From positions 21,205,563 to 21,269,562 of the forward strand of contig OX104113.1 in the NCBI GenBank assembly GCA_944474755.1: 64,000 bases of DNA, in the 5' to 3' direction. Positions 24,446 to 35,340 of the stretch are shown piece after piece; within the stretch, counting starts at the first letter, position 1; each line of letters opens with the position of its first letter. The notes under the pieces are model-generated. The model made no database searches. It was not told where the DNA came from and saw only the letters and a list, made by a program, of their open reading frames with translations. Made by a program: the position numbers and the translations under genes. This DNA comes from Limnoperna fortunei (lineage: Eukaryota; Mollusca; Bivalvia; Mytilida; Modiolidae).

Positions 24446-25360
24446 AATGGTGTTTAACGCCCGAGCAGCAATATTTCAGCTATATTCAGGCGATGAACAT
24501 GAAATGGATGATAAAATGAACATGAAATGATGATGAATGAAAATGGGATGGGACACAAGGAAAAATAGGGGTAACGGATTTTAGATTGCCACTTACAAAT
24601 GGGAGGATGGATAGGGTCGGGCAATTTAGCCTCCTGTAGCGGGATCGAAATCCCTCCTCATAGCGAATACTACAGCAGCGTTCTTTAACGTGCGAGGAAC
24701 GTGGCATTTTTCCCAACACGGTGCTCTAATATGGTTTGCGGTCAGGTTTTCCGTATTATGGCCCGACAACCCCAGCTTGCCAGGGGTACCCTATTCAACC
24801 ACCTGGGGCACACATCCCAGTCGGTCTTTAGGCAAACCGACCTGACACGCCGGTCAGGGTACTGGGCGCTATTTAGTCGCCTTTTACGACAAGCTAGCGC
24901 GACTGCGGTCTATTCTTCCCGCACGGGGCGTAAAATAAATGAAAAACTTAGATCAAAACATATAACTTTATACAATAATATCGATCATGTTGACAATAAA
25001 AATAAACTTTAAAAACCTCTCATATTTTAAATTTACCCATCAACCTGAAGATATTAAATTCTTGATTTCTTTTTCATAAAGCAGTCTTCTTCTTTGTTTC
25101 TTCTTTATTTTGTATATGCCAACTTAATCACAGATGAACCACTGGTGAGTTCTCAGTGTAAGATCCTATTTTAAAATAGGATTTAGAACTGAGGAAGGGA
25201 GAACAATAAAAAATTGATTTTAATATCTGTTTGCTGCATTTATGCTGTGTATAAATATGTATTATATATATTAATAACATGTAAGGCTTCTTTGTAATGT
25301 CTGTCATGTATTGTATTATCCCCAACAGGGATTTTCTGTCTACAATAAAATTTGAATTGA
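24300..25360 (+). pseudogene. LINE C-terminal end and 3' UTR, split by a SINE
   Basis: Before the SINE: CNAIEDDLHIFFRCK (about 24365-24405). After it: INEKLRSKHITLYNNIDHV (24935-24990). Joining across the SINE restores a continuous Cys/His C-terminal frame. An AT-rich 3' region follows with ACAATAAAATTTGAATTGAA (about 25341-25361), which looks like the polyadenylation end. Confidence 0.7.
24416..24929 (-). mobile_element. 514-bp SINE-like retroposon with (ATCA)n tail
   Basis: Flanked by a perfect 13-bp target duplication GTAAAATAAATGA (24403-24415 and 24930-24942). On the minus strand it starts GCCCCGTGCGGGAAGAATAG and ends with the tail ATATAGCTGAAATATTGC, GGGCGTTAAACACCATTAAT and (CAAT)n. 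The tail is shared with the two 60-64-bp elements at 37283 and 54534 and resembles that of the tRNA-headed SINEs. No clear Pol III boxes in the right order were seen, so the head type is uncertain. Confidence 0.8.
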
Positions 25361-25725
25361 ATTTAAAGGACAGTGAAAACATTAAAGGACTTGTACTATA
25401 TTGTTGTGCTCGCATTTTGGCAATGCCTACTCATGTTAGCATAAACATAAAATATACACTTTGACCCTTTAATAACATTATGGTTATGGTTTAATAACAT
25501 GTAAGGTGGCGCTGTCTAATAGGTCAAAGTTCGATAAATGTTTTGGCTTGTTTTGTCATTTACCATCTTACTTTTTCAGTTGGTCTATAGAATTCACATT
25601 TTATTATTTCTAATGTTCTGTGATCACATCAGATCGTTAACAATTCTTGTTGGTTTCTAATATGAAAGTCTTTTAAACTTGTGACATTTCTGTTTCTAAT
25701 TATTACCGCCATAGTTGCAGTGTCA

Positions 25726-25825
25726 TGACGTCACTCAGCTGTGTATTTTCAACATGTGGGATGTCAAAACAAAAAAAAATTCTTCCGTTGTGCTGTTTCT
25801 GTTAAGGAAGAGAGAAGATGAACGT
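25726..25825 (+). promoter_or_regulatory. candidate CRE promoter and non-coding first exon
   Basis: A perfect CRE palindrome TGACGTCA lies at 25726-25733. Ninety bases on, GATGAACGT is followed by GTAAGT, a near-consensus donor (exon end 25825). SAMD4 exon 1 starts after an acceptor at 39759, so it needs an upstream non-coding exon, and this is the best-looking one on this strand. The link is inference; no transcript evidence is available. Confidence 0.2.
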
Positions 25826-25829
25826 GTAA

Positions 25830-26530
25830 GTAATGATTTTTATTTAAAAGAAATATTGAACTGGCCTTTGTAATTATGTCACATTAAATGCAGAAGCATC
25901 ACGAAGAAGTTAACAAAATGGATGGCCCTCCCTTGTCAACAAACACATCACCTGGTTAATACCTGTCTGACTTTACATACAATCGAAGTTTTTTGGTTGG
26001 AATCCATACTTAACTTACCAGTAATTATGTTTACAATGATATTATTAATGCATGGATTGAGTGTGTAACTAAAGTTGAACTATTTTCAATATTGTCTTAT
26101 TGACCCAATTTTACAAAAAAGGGGGAGTGTTTCATAAATATTAGAGGGCCATGTCCATGGAAAAGTCGAATGCCCTACCCACCTGCTTAAAAATAAAATT
26201 TGCAAAAACTATGTAATTGCTCAAGAATACAGGGCTGGTTTGTTGTAAACTTGTGTGACATTGTATTGTTTATTTGCAGCTGTAAATGTTTTGCCATACT
26301 TCTGAGTGAATTTTGTGTATTCTTTATAGTTTTATCATATGTATTAAACTACAAAAGCAGGTGTGCACTCAAACTAAAAACGCCCCATAAATGTAACAGT
26401 TTCTACAAGACCGAATTTTACTGCTGTTATGATCCAAAGTTAGTTTTGAGATTTCCTGGATTAACGGCATAATTTAGTCCTATTGCATGAATGTAGCAAA
26501 TAACAAATTCTAACATCAATCTGGGACTAG
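25830..26530. other. non-coding stretch, no gene seen
   Basis: No repeat termini, domain or RNA gene recognised. If 25825 is a true donor, this is intronic. Confidence 0.4.
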
Positions 26531-26686
26531 CAGTCTGCGAAATTAGCACAAGTCCGCTGGCCCCTGGCCAGTAAAAATCCTTTCGGGCAAGTGAAATTTT
26601 GATAAAATTTATATTGAATATATAGGAGAAAATCCAAAAGTTCAGGATTCGGGCAAGTGAGTTGCAAATCCTAATTTCAAGCACTG
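26531..26686. mobile_element. 156-bp hAT-like MITE, 6-bp target duplication
   Basis: Left end CAGTCTGCGAAATTAGCAC; right end reverse complement CAGTGCTTGAAATTAGG. Flanked by GACTAG on both sides (26525-26530 and 26687-26692). A repeated CGGGCAAGTGA motif lies inside. CAG...CTG ends and a short target duplication point to the hAT superfamily. Confidence 0.85.
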
Positions 26687-26692
26687 GACTAG

Positions 26693-27846
26693 TATATCTA
26701 AGTAACGGGATTGGACACTCTCTAAGTCTTCAGTTGAGGAAGTATGATTTCCTTGTTGCGCGACACCAGACGAGATTATACAAGAACGCATGAATGACAG
26801 TATCTAGAACAAAACAATATCAATAATAAAGTTAGTTTTGCAATTATCCTGTGACAGTAAATATTTTTTATTTTTTTTAAAATAATTGTTAGTGTTTTAT
26901 TTGCCTAGTTGTATTATCGTGACCATGTTTTATCATTTAAAAATATTGCAATAAGTGAAAATCGAGATCAATTGTAACAGTCGCCATTTTTGTATGTCAT
27001 TTTGACAAACGTTATACTTTCAGACCATATATTATCATAATTCATTATTAGGGACAGACCATTTAACATGGCTTTGGTTTTTTGTTTTGGTCAGAAAAAT
27101 TTTTTCTGCGCAGAGGGTGTAAAAAATATTTATTTTTTGAAGGCGTTGCAACAAAATATTTTTTTCATTATTAGCATTATTTTATATAGCAGAAATCCTT
27201 CTTCAGAATATTTTTTTTCTTACCCTCTGGTTCGAAATAATTTTTCATCAAAAATCATTTTCAAAATATTTTTTAGGAAAAAAACAAGGCCCCCCTTGCA
27301 ATTTAAATGGTTGATCCCTTACACATTTAAAAGGAATAGACCAACCAATTCGTCTTTTTTGTTGTGTTGCAGCGTATATTATTTTTGTTGAGAATTACTA
27401 GTTATTATATTGGATAACGTAGCATAAAATATTAGCAGGTTTTCGTGAATACGTCGCAAATTTTTAAACAGTCTCCTTAATTAAAACCAATCTACGCCTG
27501 TATTATGAACGAATATTCCTTTTTCTTTCAAATTATGAAAGAATAATGTTTTGAAATATAATACAGCATAATTGAGAACACGATGAATAATCATACTTTT
27601 GTGACCCTTTTGAACACTTTTTTTTCCACAAGGATATCTCCATCCTGTTACGTATTTTCAGCTTCTAGAAACTCTTTAATTTTCAAAGCAAATAATGAAA
27701 AACAATTCAAAATTGGAAGAAATATTTTTACAACCCATACTCTTATTATTTGGTGGGACGTGGCTTCCTGTTGCAATCGTTATGTAATCACAGGTTTGGT
27801 GAGCAAATGGTTCAATAAACAACGGTGTCATAAGTTGTCTGAGGAT
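26693..27846. other. non-coding stretch, no gene seen
   Basis: AT-rich with repeated poly-T/poly-A. The frame at 27068-27391 is a phenylalanine-rich translation of T-runs, not a credible protein. Confidence 0.4.
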
Positions 27847-27863
27847 ACATCCTAGGTACTAGT

Positions 27864-28437
27864 AGTCTGAGAATCCTCTGCTGTCTAACGCTTTTTATTT
27901 TTATATTTTTTTGCGTGGGACGTCAGAGAGCTCTCTATAAGCAAAACAGCGGATTTTGGGACACGGGTCTGAGTCGGCAAATTTCACCGTGTCCAGATGT
28001 TAAAAAACATTTTCGTCCAGTTAAATATATATAATTTGCTTCTTAAGATATTTTTCTCTATGAATATAATTATCATACCTTCAATCAAGCTAATTTAAGC
28101 ACTGGATTTAAGTCACATTGTTGTCACGTGACTTTTTGTTCAAAATGAAAGTGAAATGTCCGGATGTAAGGGTATCGATGGAAATTAGCTTAGAAATTGA
28201 CTTAAATCATCTTTGTTAAAGGTATGATGATTATATTCATAGAGAAAAATATCTAAAGAAGTGAATTATATCTAGTTTAACTGGACGAAAATGTTTGTTA
28301 ACATCTGGAAACGATGAAATTTGCCGACCCAGACCGATGTCGCAAAACCCGCTGTTTTGCTTATGGAGAGCTCTCTGACGTCCCACGCAAAAAAAAAATA
28401 GAAAAAAAAGCATTGGACGTCAGAGGATTCTCGGACT
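27864..28437. mobile_element. 574-bp foldback element with arms of about 230 bp
   Basis: The left arm (AGTCTGAGAATCCTCTG ... GCGTGGGACGTCAGAGAG ... AAAACAGCGG) is matched in reverse by the right arm (CCGCTGTTTTGC ... CTCTCTGACGTCCCACGC ... GGATTCTCGGACT). The pairing continues through AATTTCACCGTGTCC and the TCATACCTT blocks. The 12-mer ACATCCTAGGTA occurs on both flanks (27847-27858 and 28438-28449), with five extra bases on the left. No coding capacity. Superfamily unknown. Confidence 0.8.
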
Positions 28438-28449
28438 ACATCCTAGGTA

Positions 28450-29510
28450 GCTAATACCTGTGTCATTATATAATTTGTCTAATTGGTGCAAGCCATAAAT
28501 ATCCAATAAAACCATACATGGCAATAGTGATTTTAATTCACTGGGACTAATACAAAAATCTAATGTTAGAATTAATAAAAACTGATGGTTTTTATTGTTT
28601 TGGGGGTTTCTGTGTTTTGTCAGACAAAGCGAAACTAACAGGAAACAATCTTAATCAATATTATTAATGTCTTTTTTTTGTCTTTTAAGATGCACATGGA
28701 AAATGTTATGTTGATCATTTTTGGAAGGATTTCACTGGGGTGAAAATCAGAGTTATAATATGGTGAATGGCGGGCGGGTGGGGAAAAAATTTTCATAAGT
28801 TTTTTCTGCAACTACTAATCACATTTTCTTGAAATTTGGTATGCAGCATCAGCATGGCCTCCCATAAAGTGGGATTCCATTTCAGGTCTGTCGCTCACCT
28901 ACTTCCTGTTTAACGAAATCCTGCCATTTCTGTCTTTGAAGGATTTTTCATGGTTCAGCTTGGATCAAGAAGGGTACTTTTTGAAATCAACAATTATTTC
29001 CTCAAGATATGCAGGCCACACTTAATAACATTTCAGTTTTCACTAACCCAACGCTAATTTGTAGCTCTGAGTAGGAAGGTAGGGGGTTTTTTGGTTTTTT
29101 TTTTTTTTTTTGGAACAAGAACAAGGGATCATGTTGCATGCATCTTTTCCTCAGGGATAAGAAGATTGAATATTTAAGGTTTTTGCTGTAGGCCTAAAAA
29201 TTGACTAAAAATTAAAATTGACTTTTTGTCAAAATTGAAGTGAAATTTTTTTTAATGTGTTATTTTTTTAAATCGGACATTTTAATTCTTATAGTTCTTT
29301 ACACAGGCAGATATTCTGAAGAGGAACCTTCTATGTTTGAAAATGTTTTTAGAAACTTTTACATTGTTTAAAGACATGAATCTACAGTGGGAACAACATG
29401 TTTTTTATAAAATACACTAACCAACCATGGAAGTTAATCCTTTCCTCTATCACCCACCATGGTATATCCACGCCTACTATTGTGGTTAAGAATTTTCTCA
29501 GGTAATCTTA
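28450..29510. other. non-coding stretch, no gene seen
   Basis: Holds a long T-run (about 29096-29110) and a GGTAGGGGGTTTTTTGG motif related to the interior of the Harbinger-like MITE at 52741. No gene. Confidence 0.4.
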
Positions 29511-29751
29511 ACACGGCAGGCATAGAATTTAACTTTTTTACCCACAAGCAAATCTTTGCTTGTGGTCATTTTTTTCACAAGCAAAATTTGTAAGGTTGAG
29601 AATTTTTAGAAGCAAAAATTTTCGGAAGTAAATTAGTCTAAAATCTTTATATTTTTTTATAATTTGATGGTTACTACTGTAAACAACCGGCATGGCCGAG
29701 ATTCTAAAAACTAATCTAACACATCTCCGTGATGGCGGAGCACCACCAACA

Positions 29752-30609
29752 CAGTCTTCACGAAATCTTTCCAAAGAATGGTGGACATTCGGTCCACCAA
29801 CTTCCCCAGAAATGCTGGACCGAAGCAGCTTTTGCCGGACCCAATTTGTCTGATGTTGCCATTGTTTACATTTAACTAGCTACCTTATATGCATGTAGAT
29901 ACAGACATATATCATACATAAAAGTTATTGTAAACATCATACTATTCATAACTGTTATAAACAAGCTGTGTATATCTGGACAAATGTGTCTAAAGAATAT
30001 AAATAAAATAACATTTATTATACACAGCAATACTTCACAAAGCTGAAAGCAACTGCTCAATGGGACACCCATCTACAGAAATCATCATGTGGTCATTGAT
30101 AACTAGTTATCTTTATTCTTCAATTTCAGCTTACTAGTATATATTTTATATATTATCAAACCTAATGATTAACATAAAATATGTTTTAAATGAACTTTTG
30201 AGTTTCAACCCCATTTTAAAGTGTTTGTTTATCAAACAGTTACGATTTTTCATTAAAGGCCGTTGTAGTCTACTTTTTTCCTCATTTTCGCTGTTGGTAA
30301 TTAGACGTATCCCGGAAATAAACAAATGGCGCGTAATCCATTTGCCCAACTAAAATGTTTCAAAAATGAGTTAAATACGCAGGATCTTTGCAATTTTTAT
30401 TGGTTTTACATATTTACTCAAAAGTTGGAAGTCTGTGTGAATCAGTACAACCAGATATATAAGTATTTTCTGTGAATGAACCATCAGGACAACTTGAACT
30501 TCGATAATAACAATGTCGGACTTTCGGACCGACGAAACACGATTTTTTACCGGTCCAAGCGTTATTATATCGGTTTTGTCCGTCGGACCGACGCATTTCG
30601 TGAAGACTG
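29752..30609 (+). mobile_element. 858-bp hAT-like element with a 49-codon frame
   Basis: Ends CAGTCTTCACGAAATC and, reversed, CAGTCTTCACGAAATGCG. Perfect 6-bp duplication CCAACA on both sides (29746-29751 and 30610-30615). The interior (29895-30480) is a diverged relative of the interior of the CAGGG elements at 35341, 59570 and 61467, although their terminal repeats differ. It includes the CATGGGACACCCATCTACAG-type block (here one base different) and the reading frame at 30326-30475. Confidence 0.8.
30326..30475 (+). CDS. small conserved frame in hAT-like element, copy D (49 aa)
   Basis: ATG to TGA, starting MARNPFAQLKCFKN and ending NQIYKYFL. It aligns codon by codon with frames in three other elements (36208-36348, 59688-59840 minus, 62272-62425). 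Shared positions are M-A-x-N-P, N-T, C-x-F-Y-x-x-Y-x-F-T and a V-N-x-x-x-Q near the end. This copy is by far the most diverged, yet it is open and differs in length only by one codon. The family is unknown to me. It may be an N-terminal transposase exon, a captured host exon or a micropeptide. No sign that this copy is translated. Confidence 0.45.
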   Translation: MARNPFAQLKCFKNELNTQDLCNFYWFYIFTQKLEVCVNQYNQIYKYFL

Positions 30610-31319
30610 CCAACAGCGCTAGGTGGATGAAAAAGTCAGAGAGTTGCGAAAAGAAATAGAACTGGTTACCGGAACACATCCAGACAACAGACGGACACAG
30701 TTTAACTAAGTAAATAAACATTTCTCGGCCGTAAACACAGGCACTTGTTTCGTGAAAAAAAAATTCATATACTCTCTTATTTCCATGTGGCCGTAAACTA
30801 ACAAAACTGGACAAATTATCGTAGACGCAAAATTTTGCCCTTTTCCTAATTTCCCAGACGCAATTAACATATTTCACACGCATTTTGCGTCTTAGCGTCC
30901 GTTAATTTCGAACACTGCCACGGTGGATGCATTTGAGGGAGTTCAGTCTACCATGGCATGTCGCCATAGGGGTCTGGCCACAATATCTCCGTGGTGGTAC
31001 ATGACAACATGAACATTGTCATTTAATTGATTGTGGGTCTAAACATCGTTACCAGAATGAAAAGAGAACATTTTTAAACAGTGCTTAACCCTTGTGGTGC
31101 TATATATAATATATAGATTCCAGATGCTGTGGCTGAGCATTGTTTTGGTTATCTGCTTAAAAATGGTATAGATTGTTGTAATCAATATTGCAACTTGAAT
31201 TTTAATGTAATATGGCATGGTGGTGTCATATATCATCGGAAAGCTGAGCACCTGTACTTTATAATGCCCATGTAATTTTGTATATATGAACAATTTTCAC
31301 CTGTATGTTTACCTGTCAA

Positions 31320-31670
31320 AGTTAATTAAGGTAAGAAAAAAAAATTTATGAGTGTTTTTTCATTTATAATCACTGATGTTCCCTGTGGTAATGTGTAAGT
31401 CATGAAATGATATAAATACAAAAATTGACCAATTAAGGTCATAGAAATTCAAGGTACAGTTAGGTAAATGAAAAGGTCATTTTTAATTAAGGTAAGAAAA
31501 GAAATAAAAATAATTATTTATGTGCGTTTTGTGTCCTATTTGTTTATGTTTATAATCATAGAAGTTCTCTGTGGTAGTGTGTAAGTCATGAAATGATGAT
31601 AGATATTCAAAGATTGATAAATTAAGCTCATATTAATCAAGGTAAGGCCAGGTAACTGAAATGAAAAGGT
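31320..31670. repeat. two-copy tandem repeat of about 170 bp
   Basis: TTAATTAAGGTAAGAAAA begins at about 31322 and 31484. Both copies continue with CTCTGTGGTA or CCCTGTGGTA and GTAAGTCATGAAATGAT. Divergence is considerable, so it is old. Confidence 0.7.
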
Positions 31671-31740
31671 AAATTGAAAAAAAATATTATTATTAACTTA
31701 TTTAATTTTTTTCTGAAGTAAAATAAAATAATTTCATCAC

Positions 31741-32286
31741 AAAAACAACACCTCATCCGTTGTCCAGTACTCTGATGTATCAAGTCGAGTAATAATTCCC
31801 ATAGCTATTGTTATCGCGATAAAAAGTTTTATCTCATCAGGTGTGGTTTCCTTCCATTTTTTACATCGTGAATTTCAGACGTAAATTGACAGCATCGTTA
31901 GCAAGATATTCTGCTGCATATCTATTAGTTTCGGTAGCCATAACTAAGAACATTTCATCATCAAAGTACAGAGAAAAATAATCATAACAAGTTGGAGCAT
32001 TCAGAATGTTTACGTTTTCATTTAGACCGGCTGCACCTGTAAAGTCAAGGTTTTCTGGGTCACGATCCCCAGGTAGCCAATTTTCCATCAAGAAATCGTC
32101 GTTGGCGTTATTATTATTGTCATCGTTATTATTGTCATCATCGTCTGACAGATCAAAACCCTCAAAATCACCCTCACTATCAGAATCGTGTAGTAGTTCC
32201 AGAAAAAAAGTCATCGTGTTGAGGCAAAAATGTCTCCATTTTTCTTTTGATACGCAAATTTTGAAACACATGTATTCTCGTTTCAA
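31741..32286 (-). pseudogene. piggyBac-family transposase N-terminal fragment
   Basis: The frame has an acidic Asp/Asn run (DDDDNNNDDNNNN), then NAPTCYDYFSLYFDDEMF and ATETNRYAAEYLA. This is the start of the piggyBac transposase domain, where the aromatic TN-x-YA motif is typical. After a frameshift at 31860 the next frame reads KWKETTPDEIKLFIAI and YWTTDEVLFL, also as expected of the family, then a stop. The catalytic aspartates lie beyond the break and are lost. Confidence 0.75.
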
Positions 32287-32890
32287 CTACGCGAGATAAC
32301 CGATGAACCAATCAAATTAACCGTGAGAAACGTAAAAAGAGATAAATATCTTTTGAAAGGGGGAAATCCCAATCCCGATTTAGTCCGGGCGCAGCCACAG
32401 CGACTCGACTGTCAATCCCGGACTGGTCCGGGACCCGCACATGCATTTTATTTGTTGATGATCAATAATGATTTAATGTGCTGGTAGACTTGAAGATCGA
32501 ATATTTGTTCAACCAGATGCATGTGTTATGCATTAAATATCACCCTGAACAAGTTCGGTAAATTATCCTGATTTGAATTGTCACATAACGTTTTTAGTGT
32601 ATTAGAACGTATAACAAATCCTGAAGTTGTATGGAACTCTCTTTAATCAGTTATAAATCCTTGTCGACAGAAAACAGGCAGTTGAGCAGCGATCTTTTTC
32701 TTTATTTGGTATTTAAAACCAGAGTTATTTTAAACAAACGCGGACAAAAGTTTACATCACTTATCGTTATATAAAATTTGTTAACAGGATGGGATACAAC
32801 AAATAAATTACTAAAATAAAGCCAACATGCAGCAAGAATAATAAATATGTGAAAAGTTTATAAACGAGAATCGCCACATACAATATAGTT

Positions 32891-34270
32891 TTTGTCTCGC
32901 CTGCGACGAAAGTCGCTGGAGGCGAGACATATGTATGGGAATCCGGCGGCGGCGGCGTAAACACTTGACATCTTGCTTCATATCTTTGTAAGCCCAAGCC
33001 CTAGGTCCATCAAATTTGGTCCAGAGGTAGCTTATGATGAGTACTTGCCAGTCAGTCACCTGACCTTGACCTCAATTTCACGGTCCAGTGACTACGTTAA
33101 AGTTTTTGGGTTACGACAGTTCCTCTGTAACTATGCATGGTAGGATGACAATATTTGGTGTATAGGTTGCTGATGACTAGTACATGACTGTCTGGTAGGT
33201 GTCACCTGACCTTGACCTCAATTTCACGGTCCAGCGACTATGTTAAAGTTTTTTGGTTACGACAGTTCCTCTGTAACTACGCATGGTAGGATGACAATAT
33301 TTGGTGTATAGGTTGCTGATGACTAGTACATGACTGTCTGGTAGGTGTCACCTGACCTTGACCTCAATTTCACGGTCCAGCGACTACGTTAAAGTTTTGG
33401 GGTTACGACAGTTCCTCTGTAACTACGCATGGTAGGATGAAAATATTTGGTGTATAGGTTGCTGATGACTAGTACATGACTGTCTGGTAGGTGTCACCTG
33501 ACCTTGACCTCAATTTCATGATCCAGCGACTACGTTAAAGTTTTTGGGTTACGACAGTTCCTCTGTAACTATGCATGGTAGGATGACAATATTAGGTGTA
33601 TAGGTTGCTGATGACTAGTACATGACTGTCTGGTAGGTGTCACCTGACCTTGACCTCAATTTCACGGTCCAGCGACTACGTTCAAGTCTTGTGGTTACGA
33701 CAGTTCCTCTGTAACTACGCATGGTAGGATGACAATATTTGGTGTATAGGTTGCTGATGACTAGTACATGACTGTCTGGTAGGTGTCACCTGATCTTGAC
33801 CTCAATTTCCCGGTCCAGCGACTACGTTCAAGTCTTGTGGTTACGACAGTTCCTCTGTAACTACGCATGGTAGGATGACAATATTTGGTGTATAGGTTGC
33901 TGATGACTAGTACATGACTGTCTGGTAGGTGTCACCTGATCTTGACCTCAATTTCCCGGTCCAGCGACTACGTTAAAGTTTTTGGGTTACAATAGTTCCT
34001 CTGTAACTACGCATGGTAGGATGACAATATTTGGTATATAGGTTGCTGATTAATAGTACATGACTGTCTAGTAGGTTCCACCAGACCTTGACCTCAATTT
34101 CACGGTCCAGCGACTACGTTAAAGTTTTGTATTAGGACAGTTCCTCTGTAACTATGCATAGTATGGTGACAATATTTGGTATACAGGCTGCTGCTCATAA
34201 TTAATGCTATTAACGTAATGCTTATGACGAAATTTATTTTCGTTACTGATGCGGAATTCAGGCGAGATGT
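32891..34270. mobile_element. tandem-repeat-bearing non-autonomous element, GTCTCGCCT type
   Basis: The left end is a hairpin: GTCTCGCCT (32894-32902), a short loop, then AGGCGAGAC (32920-32928). The far end carries AGGCGAGAT (34260-34268). In between are a (GGC)n run and the eight-copy 146-bp array. This layout, a terminal hairpin whose half recurs at the other end with tandem core repeats between, matches bivalve pearl/Helentron-associated elements and tandem-repeat MITEs. Assignment is inference. Confidence 0.65.
33055..34190. repeat. array of eight 146-bp tandem units
   Basis: The unit start GTCACCTGACCTTGACC recurs at 33055, 33201, 33347, 33493, 33639, 33785, 33931 and 34077: seven consecutive steps of exactly 146 bp. 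Units differ by a few substitutions and almost no indels. Five units hold TGACCTTGA intact (reverse TCAAGGTCA, an extended nuclear-receptor half-site). Units six and seven have TGATCTTGA, and unit eight AGACCTTGA. No long open frame. Confidence 0.95.
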
Positions 34271-34937
34271 TTTTCTGTGTCCACACTTGTATAGTTTAAC
34301 TACCATATGGTACAGGCGCCTGTTTCACAAGGTTGAATGAAGTCTTACGTACACACAATTCTAAATACACATTTACCTTGGACAATGGTGTTTTAAACTA
34401 TAACAATTAACATTTATATAAAAAAAGTAGTGATGGGCTTCTGAGCTAGTTATACCCTACGCAAAACTGACAATTTTTCAAATGGACGCAGATGTGTTAT
34501 ATGTATAAATTTCCCGTTATAATTAACTCGCAGTTTCAATGTTTTTGCATGACATAGTATTTACTGGGATGAATGTTCTCGAGATCAGACCCCTTTAAGA
34601 CTTGCCTTAGTTCTCTAAATACAAATACTAATTCTTGATATTTTTTTGTATTGTGGTACATTGATCAAACAATAAAATATGCATAGTTACTTACATCTGT
34701 TATAACATTAACAAAACAAATCGGAATAAAATGATTTTTGAAGACGAAAGAACTGATTTGTCCACACTCATATAAATATCAAATTATTGCTTGAATTTAC
34801 ACAACAGCATGTTTGTTTTGTTCTTTGGTTTTTTTTTTTTTGTGTGTTTTTTGTTGTTTTTTTTGCGCAACGATACGAACGTCTTTTTGCGGACACAAAG
34901 TCTTGTCGTAATGTAATAGAAACTATAAGGATGCTAA
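34271..34937. other. non-coding stretch, no gene seen
   Basis: Low-complexity T-rich DNA, including T-runs at 34828-34865. No repeat termini identified. Confidence 0.4.
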
Positions 34938-35340
34938 TAAGGCCGTTTTTATTTAATTTGTTGGTTTACGGACATCAGCCCCAAAAAATTAGGGTAGGAG
35001 GAGGGAAAAAAAATAAATTTAAATTCCAACTTTTCAGATTTTTTTTTTCAAATTTGAATTAAATTGGGTAGGAGGCAAAATTTTAAAAAAACTTGCTTAT
35101 TCCACATTTGGTCTCACAGACAAGCATTTATCCACTAGTATCGCCATGCTGTTCATCAGTTTTGAGCTCATGACATGTAACCATTATAAATTTGGTACCA
35201 AAGCTTCCCAGAACGTGGATTAGGGTGGTGTCAGGTGTGGCAGTCCCATTGGTTACATTTGTAGTTCATGTTCTTATTTCATCAATCGCCACTTTTATTT
35301 AAGTTTTCTAAATGAGTATTTATGACCTCTTCTACAGTGT

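Larger units (their letters stand above)
29517..30917. mobile_element. hAT-like element (outer), carrying a second hAT-like insert
   Basis: Left end CAGGCATAGAATTTAAC; right end reverse complement CAGTGTTCGAAATTAACGG. Flanks ACACGG (29511-29516) and CCACGG (30918-30923) differ at one base, a plausible diverged 6-bp duplication. Interior DNA near both ends is rich in CAAGC and GACGC repeats, possible subterminal motifs. The element at 29752-30609 lies inside it. Confidence 0.6.
31085..32440 (-). mobile_element. piggyBac-type element remnant
   Basis: The left side begins TTAACCCTTGTGGTGC, a TTAA site followed by a piggyBac-like terminus. The minus strand carries a transposase N-terminus (31741-32286). 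Beyond its start, at about 32366-32440, CCGATTTAGTCCGGG and CCCGGACTGGTCCGGG hairpins occur, possibly subterminal repeats. No right TTAA end was found. A separate two-copy tandem repeat of about 170 bp fills 31320-31670. Confidence 0.6.

Noticed and set aside
27068..27391. 107-codon frame rich in phenylalanine
   Set aside because: Translation of T-runs; no domain, no splice signals.
30371..30883. 170-codon open frame on the minus strand
   Set aside because: It runs across the end of one hAT-like element into its host element, has no domain and is not preserved in sister copies.
33055..34190. CRISPR-like array
   Set aside because: Units are contiguous 146-bp repeats without unique spacers, in eukaryotic DNA inside a transposable element.
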